From contig NZ_JABFTT010000004.1 in the NCBI RefSeq assembly GCF_021404465.1, positions 62,001 through 126,000 on the forward strand: a stretch of 64,000 nucleotides of DNA, given 5' to 3'. Both the position numbers and the translations under genes were made by a program. The notes under the pieces were generated by a model. That model saw only the letters and a program-made list of their open reading frames with translations, did no database searches and was not told the DNA's origin. The stretch is from Billgrantia zhangzhouensis. Its GTDB lineage: Bacteria > Pseudomonadota > Gammaproteobacteria > Pseudomonadales > Halomonadaceae. Each line of letters starts with the position of its first letter. Position 1 is the first letter of the stretch. Positions 7,008-15,210 of the stretch are shown here, in pieces.

Positions 7008-9284
7008 ATGACGTCAACTTCCGACAACCCGTCCATCCGCCGCGCCGAAGCCCTGTATTCGGTGCAGGGACTCTGGTGTACCAGCTGCGCACTGGCCGTC
7101 GAGGCCCAATTGAAACGACTGCCCGGGATTGGTGCCGCCAGCGTGCACTACCCCAGCGCCACCCTACTGGTGGAAGGTGAGCCGGAGGCTCTCGACGAGC
7201 GCCGGCTGGAGGTTGCCGTACGCCGTCTCGGCTACCGCCTCGGTCCGCCTGAGGCGGTAGCCGATGCCGAGGCGCGGCTCGACGCCGAGAGCCGCTATCT
7301 CACCCTGCGGCTGCTGATGGCCGTGGTCTTCGGCATGTGGACCATGCTCGCTTCGCTGTTGATCTATGCCGGTGCCATGCCCAGAGCCGAACTCGATTTG
7401 ATCATGGCCTGGGTCTCGGGTGCGTTCGCCCTTCCGGTGGTCACCTATGTGGCGCTGCCGTTCTACCGCGCCGGCTGGCGCACGACCCGGGCGTGGCGAC
7501 CCGGGATGGATGCGCTGGTGGCGTTGGGTGCGCTGACGGCGGTGGGTGTATCGCTGTGGCTGCTGGCGCACGGCTCGCCCGAGGTCTATTTCGATACCGC
7601 CGTGATGCTGGTCACGCTGCTGCTGGTCGGCCGGCTGGTGGAAACCCTGTGCCGCCACCGCGGGCTGCGTGCACTCCAGGCGTTGCATCGGCCGCCGGCG
7701 CAGGTGCAGCGCTGGGAGGCGGATGCCTGGCAGCCTTGTGCGCTGGAAGCGGTGACGGTGGGGGATCGGCTGCGCGTCGAACCCGGCGAGACGCTGCCGC
7801 TGGATGGCATCCTCCGCGATGGCGAAGCGCTGCTCGATCTCTCACCACTGACCGGCGAGAGCGCGCCGCGACGCTGCTTGCCGGGCGATGCCGTGGTGGC
7901 CGGCTGCCGTAATCTCGGCGCGGCGCTGGTATTCGAGGTCACCGCGCCCGCCGGCGAGTGTCGTCTGGACCGACTGCGTGAGCAGATGTGGTGGCAACAG
8001 GCGCGCAAGGGCGAGCTGCAGCGACTGGCGGATCGCTTCGCCGGCTGGCTCAGCCCCCTGGCGGTGGTGCTGGCGCTGCTCACCCTGGTGGCCACCTGGC
8101 TGGCCGGCGTGCCGGCCGAGGAGGCCTGGGTAAGAGCGCTATCGGTGCTGGTGGTGGCCTGCCCCTGCGCCGTGGGCCTGGCCATTCCCCTGGCCGGCCT
8201 GGCCGGCAGCGGTCAGGCCCTGGAGCGCGGCGTGGTGATCCGCGACCCGGGGGCCTTCGAGACGCTGGCGCGAATTCGCAGCGCCGCCTTCGACAAGACC
8301 GGCACGCTCACCGCCGGGGAGCCGCAGGTGCAGGCCATGCACTCTGCAGCCAACCTTGCTGAGCCGGAGCTGCTGGAGCTGGCTGCCGTGGTAGCACGTG
8401 GCAGCGAGCATCCGCTGGCGCGGGCCGTGCGTCGCTATGTTCAAGATGTGCAAGATATTCAAGATGCCCGAGGGGCCCAGGATTCCGGGGCGGGCGGGGA
8501 GCTCGACATCGTGCAGGCCGAAGAGGTCGGCGGACGGGGCCGGCAGGTTGCGCTTGGCAATGGGCGAGAACTGCTGCTGGGCAGCCGTGCCTGGCTCGCC
8601 GAGCAGGGCGTTGACACGACGCAGGCCGGCGACTCGGGGGAGAGTGAAGTGCTGCTGGCCTGCGACGGCGCCCTGCTGGCCCGCTTTACCTTGGGCGAGA
8701 CGGCTCTGCCCGGCACTACCGAGACGCTGGCCGAACTGCGCCGAGAGGGGCTTGCCCTGGCCCTGATCAGCGGCGACAGGGCGCCGGCGGTGAGGTGGTT
8801 GGCGGATGCCGTGGGAATCAAAGCGGAAGAGTGCTATGCCGGGCGCAGCCCCGAGGCCAAGGCCAAGCTGCTGGCGGCCATGCCCCAGCCGTCGCTCTAC
8901 GTGGGCGATGGGCTCAACGACGTGGTGGGGCTGGCCACCGCCAGCGTCGGCGTGGCGCCGCTGGGTGCCAATACCACGGTGCAGGAGGGCGCCAGCGTGG
9001 CGTTGCTGAAGCCCGGGGTGGCCGGGGTCGAGGTGGCCTGGCGTCTGGCGCGCCGCACGCGCCGGGTGATGCGGCAGAATCTGGTGCTCTCGGGAGTCTA
9101 CAACCTGCTGGCGCTGGGCCTGGCGGTGGCCATGCCGATTCCGCCCCTGGTGGCGGTGCTGGCCATGGTGGCCAGCTCGCTCAGCGTGGTGGCGAATTCG
9201 GCACGCCTGGCCCTGGCCGGTGAGCGGGAGCCCGAGCAGCCACAGCAAAGCCGACAGGTGGGAGCGCTGGGCACGGCGCCGTGA
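7008..9284 (+). CDS. Copper-translocating P1B-type ATPase
   Basis: A 758-residue inner-membrane metal pump. The N-terminal metal-binding domain has Cys24-x2-Cys27. Then come membrane helices, the TGES actuator loop, the transport motif CPC (385-387), the phosphorylated DKTGT (Asp429), the HP pair in GSEHPLA, and GDGLND (633-638). YN in the penultimate helix and MVASS in the last are the residues that mark Cu(I) specificity in this family. It may detoxify copper or load oxidases; one HMA domain does not decide. A GTG at 7002 is an alternative start. An inserted VQD/IQD repeat lies in the nucleotide domain (8440-8467). It precedes cobT by 57 bases. Confidence 0.9.
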   Translation: MTSTSDNPSIRRAEALYSVQGLWCTSCALAVEAQLKRLPGIGAASVHYPSATLLVEGEPEALDERRLEVAVRRLGYRLGPPEAVADAEARLDAESRYLTLRLLMAVVFGMWTMLASLLIYAGAMPRAELDLIMAWVSGAFALPVVTYVALPFYRAGWRTTRAWRPGMDALVALGALTAVGVSLWLLAHGSPEVYFDTAVMLVTLLLVGRLVETLCRHRGLRALQALHRPPAQVQRWEADAWQPCALEAVTVGDRLRVEPGETLPLDGILRDGEALLDLSPLTGESAPRRCLPGDAVVAGCRNLGAALVFEVTAPAGECRLDRLREQMWWQQARKGELQRLADRFAGWLSPLAVVLALLTLVATWLAGVPAEEAWVRALSVLVVACPCAVGLAIPLAGLAGSGQALERGVVIRDPGAFETLARIRSAAFDKTGTLTAGEPQVQAMHSAANLAEPELLELAAVVARGSEHPLARAVRRYVQDVQDIQDARGAQDSGAGGELDIVQAEEVGGRGRQVALGNGRELLLGSRAWLAEQGVDTTQAGDSGESEVLLACDGALLARFTLGETALPGTTETLAELRREGLALALISGDRAPAVRWLADAVGIKAEECYAGRSPEAKAKLLAAMPQPSLYVGDGLNDVVGLATASVGVAPLGANTTVQEGASVALLKPGVAGVEVAWRLARRTRRVMRQNLVLSGVYNLLALGLAVAMPIPPLVAVLAMVASSLSVVANSARLALAGEREPEQPQQSRQVGALGTAP

Positions 9285-9341
9285 CAGGCCGAGCCAGCCT
9301 GTTAAGATGGCGGCTGCCCCACGCCTTATCAGGATACGCTC

Positions 9342-10397
9342 ATGCTTGCCGATACCCTGGCTGCCATCGCCCCGGTCGATGACGCTCTTGCCCCCGCCGT
9401 GCAGGCACGCCTCGACAATCTCACCAAACCCCCCGGCAGCCTGGGGCGACTCGAGGCCCTGATCAAGTCGCTGGCCGGTATGAGCGGTGATGTTTCACCC
9501 AAGGTGAGTCCGCCCGGGGTGATCGTCTTCGCTGCCGACCATGGCGTGGCCGAAGAGGGGGTGTCGGCCTTTCCCCAGGAGGTCACGGCGCAGATGGTAG
9601 CCAATTTCGCCGCCGGTGGTGCCGCCATCAACGTCTTTGCCCGCCAGATCGGCGCGCGGCTCGAGGTCGTCGACGTGGGTGTGAAGGGCGCCGTTGCGGG
9701 CGACGGTGTGGTCATCGACAAGGTGCGCCCCGGCACGGCCAACTTCGCCCGCGAGGACGCCATGAGCCTGGCCGAGGCCGAACGCGCCATCGAGGTGGGA
9801 ATCCGCGCCGTTGCGCGCAGCCACGCTGCCGGCTGCCGCTGTCTGGTCGTCGGCGAGATGGGCATCGCCAACACCACCGCCAGCAGCGCCCTGCTTGCGG
9901 TGCTGAGCGGCCGGCCGGTGAGCCGCCTGGTGGGGCAGGGGACAGGCATCGATATCTCGTGCCTGGCCCACAAGGCCAGAGTGATCGAAGGTGCCTTGGC
10001 GGCGCGCCAACCCGACCCGGCCCGGCCGCTGGAACTGCTGGCCAAGCTCGGCGGTCTGGAGATCGCCGCCATGGCCGGCGCCTACCTGGGCGCGGCGGCC
10101 CGGCGTATGCCGATCCTGGTCGATGGCTTCATCGCCACGGTGGCGGCGCTGGTGGCCTGCCGGCTCCAGCCTGCCCTGCGCGGCTACCTGATCTTCGGCC
10201 ACCGTTCCTGCGAGCCGGGCCACGACGTGGCGCTGGAACTGCTCGACGCCGAGCCGCTGCTCGACATGCAGCTGCGCCTGGGCGAGGGCACCGGCGCGGC
10301 GCTCGCCTTCCCGCTGCTCGAAGCCGCCTGCCGCATGTTGAGCGAGATGGCCACCTTCGATTCGGCCGGCGTGGCTGGCGCTGCCCCCGAGTCATGA
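9342..10397 (+). CDS. cobT: Nicotinate-nucleotide-dimethylbenzimidazole phosphoribosyltransferase
   Basis: A 351-residue enzyme that transfers phosphoribose from nicotinate mononucleotide to dimethylbenzimidazole, giving alpha-ribazole 5'-phosphate for the lower ligand of B12. LDNLTKPPGSLGRLE near residue 27, FAADHGVAEEGVS, and the catalytic-glutamate motif LGEGTGAAL near residue 315 are diagnostic. AGGATA precedes the ATG. It opens a tightly packed operon running to 14.8 kb, ending ten bases before cbiB. It works with bluB at 21.8 kb, which makes its base substrate. Confidence 0.95.
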   Translation: MLADTLAAIAPVDDALAPAVQARLDNLTKPPGSLGRLEALIKSLAGMSGDVSPKVSPPGVIVFAADHGVAEEGVSAFPQEVTAQMVANFAAGGAAINVFARQIGARLEVVDVGVKGAVAGDGVVIDKVRPGTANFAREDAMSLAEAERAIEVGIRAVARSHAAGCRCLVVGEMGIANTTASSALLAVLSGRPVSRLVGQGTGIDISCLAHKARVIEGALAARQPDPARPLELLAKLGGLEIAAMAGAYLGAAARRMPILVDGFIATVAALVACRLQPALRGYLIFGHRSCEPGHDVALELLDAEPLLDMQLRLGEGTGAALAFPLLEAACRMLSEMATFDSAGVAGAAPES

Positions 10398-10407
10398 GCG
10401 CCGAAGC

Positions 10408-11403
10408 ATGAGTGCCGAGCCGCTGAGCTTGGCCCTGCTGGCGCTGCTGCTGGGGGCCATGGCGCTGGATCTGCTGATCGGCGACCCGCGCTGGCTTCCG
10501 CACCCGGTGGTCGCCATGGGGCGGCTGACCGAAGCGCTGGAGCGCCGTTGGAACCGCGGCTCTCACCGGGCGCGTCGGCTCAAGGGCTTTCTGCTTACCG
10601 GTTGCGTGGTGGGGCTGACCTATGCTCTGGCCTGGGGCGTGCTGACGCTGCTCGCCGGGTTGCACCCCTGGCTGGGGCTCATCGGCGAACTGCTGCTGCT
10701 GGCCAGTGCGCTGGCGATCAAGGGGTTGCGCGATGCTGCCTTCGCGGTGGCCGGCCCGTTGGCCCAAGGTGACCTCGATGCCGCGCGCCGGGCCGTTGCG
10801 ATGATTGTGGGGCGCGATACCGAGGCCCTCGACGAGGCCGAGATCACCCGCGCCACGGTGGAGACCGTGGCCGAGAACACGGTCGATGGCATCACCGCGC
10901 CGCTATTCTGGGCGCTGCTCGGCGGGGCGCCGCTGGCGCTGGCTTACAAGGCGGTGAACACGCTGGACTCCATGGTGGGCCACCGCAGCGAACGCTACGC
11001 AGACTTCGGCTACGTTTCGGCCAAATTCGACGATCTGGTCAACTGGGTGCCGGCCCGGCTCACCGCCCTGAGCATGTGGCTGGCCGCCCTGGCGCTGCCG
11101 GAGGCCCGCTGGCAGGGGGTGCGTAGACAGGGAGCGCTGGCTGGCACCTGGCGTGACGCGCCGGGTCACCCCAGCCCCAACGCTGGCTGGCCCGAAGCGA
11201 TGATGGCGCATCTGCTCGGTGTGCAGCTCGGCGGCACCAATACCTACGGCGGGCTGGTCTCCGAGCGGATAAGGCTGGGCGAACCGCACGAGCCGCTGCG
11301 AGTCGTCCACATCCAGCGTGCCGTGGTTCACATGCACGGCGCCTGGGCCGTGTTCTTCCTGCTGATGGCCGGTGTGGTCGGGATGTGGAGCGCATGGGCA
11401 TGA
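10408..11403 (+). CDS. cbiB: Adenosylcobinamide-phosphate synthase
   Basis: A 331-residue polytopic membrane enzyme (CbiB, called CobD in the aerobic-pathway naming) that joins adenosylcobyric acid to (R)-1-aminopropan-2-ol phosphate. DLLIGDPRWLPHPVVAMG near the N-terminus, ETVAENTVDGITAPLFWALLGG and YKAVNTLDSMVGH in the middle are conserved family blocks. Four to five hydrophobic segments are visible. It sits between cobT and the cobD decarboxylase that supplies its amino-propanol phosphate partner, which explains the gene order. Confidence 0.93.
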   Translation: MSAEPLSLALLALLLGAMALDLLIGDPRWLPHPVVAMGRLTEALERRWNRGSHRARRLKGFLLTGCVVGLTYALAWGVLTLLAGLHPWLGLIGELLLLASALAIKGLRDAAFAVAGPLAQGDLDAARRAVAMIVGRDTEALDEAEITRATVETVAENTVDGITAPLFWALLGGAPLALAYKAVNTLDSMVGHRSERYADFGYVSAKFDDLVNWVPARLTALSMWLAALALPEARWQGVRRQGALAGTWRDAPGHPSPNAGWPEAMMAHLLGVQLGGTNTYGGLVSERIRLGEPHEPLRVVHIQRAVVHMHGAWAVFFLLMAGVVGMWSAWA

Positions 11404-11425
11404 GCATGAGCGAGAGGAGAAACGC

Positions 11426-12526
11426 ATGAGCGACTGGCCAAGCCATGGCGGGCGTCCGGAGCAGCTATTGCCGCGCTTCGGCCTCGCTGGCGGCAGTGAA
11501 ATCATCGACTTCAGTGCCAACCTCAACCCGCTGGGGCCGCCGCCCTGGCTGGCGCAGCGGCTTGCCGCTAGCGTGACGGAGCTAGCTACCTATCCCGACC
11601 CCGACTATCGCGAGGCGCGCGAGGCCATCGCTTGCAACGAAGGGCTGCCCGCCGAGCAGGTGCGGCTTACCAACGGCGGCGCCGAGGCGATCTTCCTCGC
11701 CGCGGCGCTGCTGGCCAGGCAGGGAGTGACTCAGGCCACGATCGTGCAGCCTACCTTCGGCGAATATGGGCGAGCCTGCCGTCACTACGGCATCGCCGTG
11801 GAGCCTCTCGCCCTGACGGGGGAGCGCTTCATGCTGGACGAGGCGCGTGCCGCTGAGGCCATGTGCGATACCGGCGCGCTGTTCCTGTGCCGCCCCAACA
11901 ACCCCACCGGAACGCTGATCGAGCGTGAGCGAATCGAGCGCCTGCTGGTGGCAGGCCAGCGCCACGGCGCCACGCTGGTGGTGGACGAAGCCTTCGTCGA
12001 TTTCGTCACGCCGGACGAGCGGCTCACTCCGCTGCTGGCGCGCTTCGATAACCTGCTGCTGCTGCGCTCCATGACCAAGCTCTACGCCATTCCCGGCCTA
12101 CGGCTGGGCCACCTGCTAGGCTCGGCCGCAGCGGTAGGGCATATCGGCGAGCTGCAGCCGCCATGGAGTGTCAACGCCCTGGCGGCGGGGCTGGTCGCAC
12201 CGCTGTTGGCGGATCGTGACTATCTGGCCCGGACTCGCGCCTGGCTCGACGCCGAGCGGCCCTGGCTGCAGGGCGAACTCGAGGCGCTGGGGCTGAACGT
12301 TGTGCCTTCACACGCTAATTTCCTGCTGTTCCGGAATGCTCGGCTCCGGGATGATCGCGGCGGGCCGATGCCGGCGCTGCTGGAACACCTGGCGCGTTGC
12401 GGCATCCTCGCCCGCCATACCCACAATTTCATCGGCCTCGAGGGTGCCTGGCTGCGAGTGGCGGTGCGCTCACGGCCGGAGAACCAGGCGTTGGTCGAGG
12501 CGATCGCCCGTTGGAGCGCGCCATGA
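11426..12526 (+). CDS. cobD: Threonine-phosphate decarboxylase
   Basis: A 366-residue PLP enzyme of the aminotransferase class I/II fold that decarboxylates L-threonine O-3-phosphate to aminopropanol phosphate for the nucleotide-loop linker. IDFSANLNPLGPP at the start and the cofactor lysine in LLLRSMTKLYAIPGLRLG are as expected for CobD. RPNNPTGT is the aminotransferase-fold substrate loop. The ATG at 11426 has GAGGAGA eight bases upstream. Its stop overlaps the cobU start as ATGA, implying coupled translation. Histidinol-phosphate aminotransferase is the nearest confusable family, but the B12 context settles it. Confidence 0.92.
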   Translation: MSDWPSHGGRPEQLLPRFGLAGGSEIIDFSANLNPLGPPPWLAQRLAASVTELATYPDPDYREAREAIACNEGLPAEQVRLTNGGAEAIFLAAALLARQGVTQATIVQPTFGEYGRACRHYGIAVEPLALTGERFMLDEARAAEAMCDTGALFLCRPNNPTGTLIERERIERLLVAGQRHGATLVVDEAFVDFVTPDERLTPLLARFDNLLLLRSMTKLYAIPGLRLGHLLGSAAAVGHIGELQPPWSVNALAAGLVAPLLADRDYLARTRAWLDAERPWLQGELEALGLNVVPSHANFLLFRNARLRDDRGGPMPALLEHLARCGILARHTHNFIGLEGAWLRVAVRSRPENQALVEAIARWSAP

Positions 12527-13080
12527 TCGCCTTCATCAGCGGCGGGGCGCGCTCCGGCAAGAGCACCCATGCCGAAGCCCTGGTGCGGCGCTGGCAGGCC
12601 GAACGGGGCGGAGCCCGCTATTACCTGGCGACTGCCAGCGGCGGCGACGGCGAGTGGCAGGCCCGTATCGGCCGCCATCGGCAAGCCCGGGGCGAGGGCT
12701 GGATCACCCTGGAAGAGCCGGTGGATCTTATCGCCGCCCTCGAGCGGGTGGAGCCCGGCAGCACGCTGCTGCTCGACTGCCTGACCCTGTGGGCCAGCCA
12801 ACTGCTCTATTCCAGCGAGCATGCCAGCGAACTCGACGAGGCACAGGGCATTGCCATGATCGAGCGCCTGCTGGCCGAGGCCCGGCGACGCAACGTGGCG
12901 CTGGTGATCGTCTCCAACGACGTCAACGAGGGCATGCCCCCCGAGAATGCCGAGGTATGGCGCTACCTGGCCTTTCTGCAGCGGGTTCACCGCCTCGTGG
13001 CGCAGGAGGCGGACGAGGTGATCCAGGTAATGGCCGGGCTGCCGCAGGTGTGGAAACGCCGTGGTGAGGAGCGCTCATGA
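12523..13080 (+). CDS. cobU: Adenosylcobinamide kinase / guanylyltransferase
   Basis: A 185-residue bifunctional enzyme that phosphorylates adenosylcobinamide and then makes adenosylcobinamide-GDP. The Walker A motif GGARSGKS occupies residues 7-14. The histidine in RIGRHRQAR is the likely GMP-accepting residue. LLDCLTLW and VIVSNDVNEG are the later family blocks; VNEGMPPE replaces the more common VGxGIVP. It overlaps cobD by four bases upstream and cobS by four bases (ATGA) downstream. A shorter, degenerate relative lies at 14383. Confidence 0.93.
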   Translation: MIAFISGGARSGKSTHAEALVRRWQAERGGARYYLATASGGDGEWQARIGRHRQARGEGWITLEEPVDLIAALERVEPGSTLLLDCLTLWASQLLYSSEHASELDEAQGIAMIERLLAEARRRNVALVIVSNDVNEGMPPENAEVWRYLAFLQRVHRLVAQEADEVIQVMAGLPQVWKRRGEERS

Positions 13081-13835
13081 AAGACGCCGCCTATGGTTTG
13101 GTACTGGCATTGCAGTTCCTCACCCGCCTGCCGCTGCCGTTCGCCTGCCCCTGGACGCCGGCCGCACGGCGCTGGGCGGTGCGCTGCTATCCATTGGTGG
13201 GCATGCTGCTCGGCGGCTTGCTGGTGGCGGCCGCCGCGCTGCTCGGGAACCTGTTACCTGCGCTGCTGCTGGTGCTGGCCCTGCTCACGCTGTGGGTGGC
13301 GCTCTCCGGCGGGTTGCACCTGGACGGCCTGATGGACGTGGCCGACGCCCTGGGCAGCAACGCGCCGCTGGAGCGCAAGTGGGAGATCATGAAGGATCCC
13401 CATGTCGGCAGCTTCGGTATCCTGGCGCTGGTGTTCCTGTTGCTGTGGAAGGCCGCGCTGCTGTTCATGCTGCTCGAGGCCGGCACAAGCCTGCTGTTGC
13501 TGGTGATGGTCCCGGGGCTGGGCCGCCTGGCAGCCGTGACGCTGCTGGTGCTGGCTCCGGCGGCACGGTCCGAGGGCATGGCCGTCAGTTGGAAGCGCGA
13601 TCTTTCACCGCGTGATCTCTGGCTCGCGGCGCTGCCGTTGCTGCCGCTGGCTGTGCTGGTGCCGGGAGGAATGTGGCTGTGCCTTGCACTGGCGCCGTTC
13701 CTGATGCTCTATGCCTGGGCCATGCTGCGTGCCTTCAAGGGCATCAACGGCGATATCGTCGGAACCGCAATCGAGGGAGGAGAGCTATGGCTGCTGCTGG
13801 TTGCCTGGAGCTGGTGGTCGTTCGTCACGGGCTGA
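13077..13835 (+). CDS. cobS: Adenosylcobinamide-GDP ribazoletransferase
   Basis: A 252-residue inner-membrane cobalamin synthase that condenses adenosylcobinamide-GDP with alpha-ribazole or its phosphate. ALQFLTRLPLPF at the N-terminus and the acidic metal-binding block GLHLDGLMDVADALGS near residue 80 are diagnostic. MKDPHVGSFG and the late GDIVGT are further conserved segments. About six hydrophobic stretches are seen. It overlaps cobU by four bases, and the next gene starts inside its last 49 bases. Confidence 0.93.
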   Translation: MKDAAYGLVLALQFLTRLPLPFACPWTPAARRWAVRCYPLVGMLLGGLLVAAAALLGNLLPALLLVLALLTLWVALSGGLHLDGLMDVADALGSNAPLERKWEIMKDPHVGSFGILALVFLLLWKAALLFMLLEAGTSLLLLVMVPGLGRLAAVTLLVLAPAARSEGMAVSWKRDLSPRDLWLAALPLLPLAVLVPGGMWLCLALAPFLMLYAWAMLRAFKGINGDIVGTAIEGGELWLLLVAWSWWSFVTG

Positions 13836-14431
13836 CGCAGTGGAACCGTGAGCGTCGCTACCAGGGGCAGCGCGACATCCCGCTGCTGTTGCCCGACGCC
13901 CTGCCGGGCCTCGACCGGCTGCGCGAGGCGCTGGAAGAACAGAGCTTCGATGCCGTGCACTGTAGCGACCTGACCCGCTGTCGGCAGACCCTGGCGCATG
14001 TGGTCGAAGGGCGCGAGAGGGCCTGGCCGACGAACTTCGATGCGCGCCTGCGTGAGCTCGACTTCGGCGACTACGAGGGGCGCACCTACGATGAGCTGAA
14101 GTCGCAGCCCTTCTATCGCGCCTGGATCGACAGCGAAGGCCGGCAGCCACCGCCTGGCGGCGAGTCCACCGCCGACCTGGGCCGGCGGCTCGACGCATGG
14201 TTCGACGACGTGCTAAGCGCTTGCAAGGCGCTTGGCCAACGTCGCGTGCTGGTGGTCGCTCATGGCGGGGTAATTCGCGAGCTGCGCCGTCGCTTCGAGG
14301 GCATCGGCTTCTGGCAGGGTGACGTCGTCCAGGCGGAGGGACGCCGCTTCACGTTTGCCATGAACGAAGAGGGACGCTGGCAATGCAGCTCTTCATCGGC
14401 GGTGCCTACGCCGGCAAGCGCGACGTCGTAA
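13787..14431 (+). CDS. cobC: Alpha-ribazole phosphatase-like histidine phosphatase
   Basis: A 214-residue histidine-phosphatase-family protein. The phosphorylated histidine is in VVVRHGLTQWN near residue 13, and the second catalytic histidine in VVAHGGVIREL. In B12 synthesis CobC removes the phosphate from alpha-ribazole 5'-phosphate or from adenosylcobalamin 5'-phosphate. The ATG at 13787 follows a strong GGGAGGAGAG site located inside cobS, so the genes overlap by 49 bases. The C-terminal ten residues (serine/alanine/threonine-rich) overlap the following gene and look unconserved. Confidence 0.87.
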   Translation: MAAAGCLELVVVRHGLTQWNRERRYQGQRDIPLLLPDALPGLDRLREALEEQSFDAVHCSDLTRCRQTLAHVVEGRERAWPTNFDARLRELDFGDYEGRTYDELKSQPFYRAWIDSEGRQPPPGGESTADLGRRLDAWFDDVLSACKALGQRRVLVVAHGGVIRELRRRFEGIGFWQGDVVQAEGRRFTFAMNEEGRWQCSSSSAVPTPASATS

Positions 14432-14811
14432 GGCAGCGCTTCGAGGCCCCGCATTGGCACTCTGCCCATGCCGGGGGCCGGCTCGAGGCCTGGCGCTCAC
14501 TGGCGGAAACTCGCTGCCTGGTGCTGGAGGGCTGGGAGCGTTGGATCGGCGAGCGGCTCGCCGCCGAGCCCGACGACGACCGGCTGCGCCAGGCCATGGC
14601 ACGGGAGCTCGATGCGTTGTGGGGCTGGGAGGCCGAACGCGGCGGTGAGGCCGTGCTGATCCTGCTCGAAATGGGCCGCGGTATCGTGCCGCTCGGCTTG
14701 GATAACAGGCGCCTGCGCGACCTCAACGGCTGGTTGGCCCAGGACGCCGCGGCCCGCTGCGAGCGGGTGTGGTACGTATGGAACGGGCTGGTGAAAGAGC
14801 TAAGTCGATGA
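14383..14811 (+). CDS. Degenerate CobU-family paralogue
   Basis: A 142-residue protein clearly related to CobU but shorter. It begins with FIGGAYAGKRDVV where CobU has a GGARSGKS P-loop: the GK is kept but the following serine is arginine. Its second half (LILLEMGRGIVPL, then RRLRDLNGWLAQ and ERVWYVWNGLVKEL) matches the C-terminal part of CobU. The segment carrying the guanylylated histidine is contracted. It starts 49 bases inside cobC and ends the operon. It may be inactive, regulatory or specialised for one of CobU's two steps; no function is established by the sequence. Confidence 0.72.
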   Translation: MQLFIGGAYAGKRDVVRQRFEAPHWHSAHAGGRLEAWRSLAETRCLVLEGWERWIGERLAAEPDDDRLRQAMARELDALWGWEAERGGEAVLILLEMGRGIVPLGLDNRRLRDLNGWLAQDAAARCERVWYVWNGLVKELSR

Positions 14812-14839
14812 TCTATATCAGCCTGAGCGCAACGATGCG

Positions 14840-14868
14840 TTGACGTCCACCGGTGCTGTTGTTAGCTT
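14840..14868 (+). promoter_or_regulatory. Promoter of the riboswitch-btuB transcript
   Basis: TTGACG, a 17-base spacer, then TAGCTT. It lies about 30 bases after the last gene of the cobT operon and just before the riboswitch, so transcription would begin near 14875. Confidence 0.55.
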
Positions 14869-14899
14869 ACGCCCACTCTCAGGCGCCTCATTGTCCTAT

Positions 14900-15080
14900 C
14901 GAGGTTAAACGGGAAGTCGGTGACCCGCTTCGCAAGTCGAAGAGGCGCATTCCGACGCTGCCCCCGCAACGGTGATCGAGTGTAGGTCCATCATCATGCC
15001 ACTGTGCTTTGCATGGGAAGGCGATGGACCCGAAGCGTGCAGTTGGCGCTTCACTCGTCAGCCCGGAGACCGGCCTGAGG
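14900..15080 (+). ncRNA. Cobalamin (adenosylcobalamin-type) riboswitch
   Basis: Conserved elements occur in order: GGGAAGTCGGTGAC (14911), GCTGCCCCCGCAAC (14957-14970), GCCACTG (14998), GGGAAGGC (15015-15022), and the B12 box AGCCCGGAGACCGGCC (15060-15075). The aptamer faces btuB. High cobalamin should reduce expression of the uptake and late-synthesis genes downstream. The platform between 15081 and 15205 includes a hairpin at 15176-15193 next to the ribosome-binding site. The stretch from 14812 to 15210 contains no gene. Confidence 0.93.
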
Positions 15081-15175
15081 TAATCTGTCGGGTTGCGGCG
15101 GGCAACTTCGAGGCAGGGCCGCGCCTCTCTCCCTTTCTCGATCCCCTTCACGCCGCCCCGGCTTCGCCTAGAAGA

Positions 15176-15193
15176 CCGTGCGGGTAGGCACGG
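15176..15193 (+). promoter_or_regulatory. Hairpin just upstream of the btuB ribosome-binding site
   Basis: A perfect six-base stem CCGTGC/GCACGG with loop GGGTAG ends six bases before AAGGGA, the likely Shine-Dalgarno of btuB. It could be part of the riboswitch expression platform acting on translation. This is inference from position. Confidence 0.4.
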
Positions 15194-15210
15194 CGAGCAA
15201 GGGAATCGAA

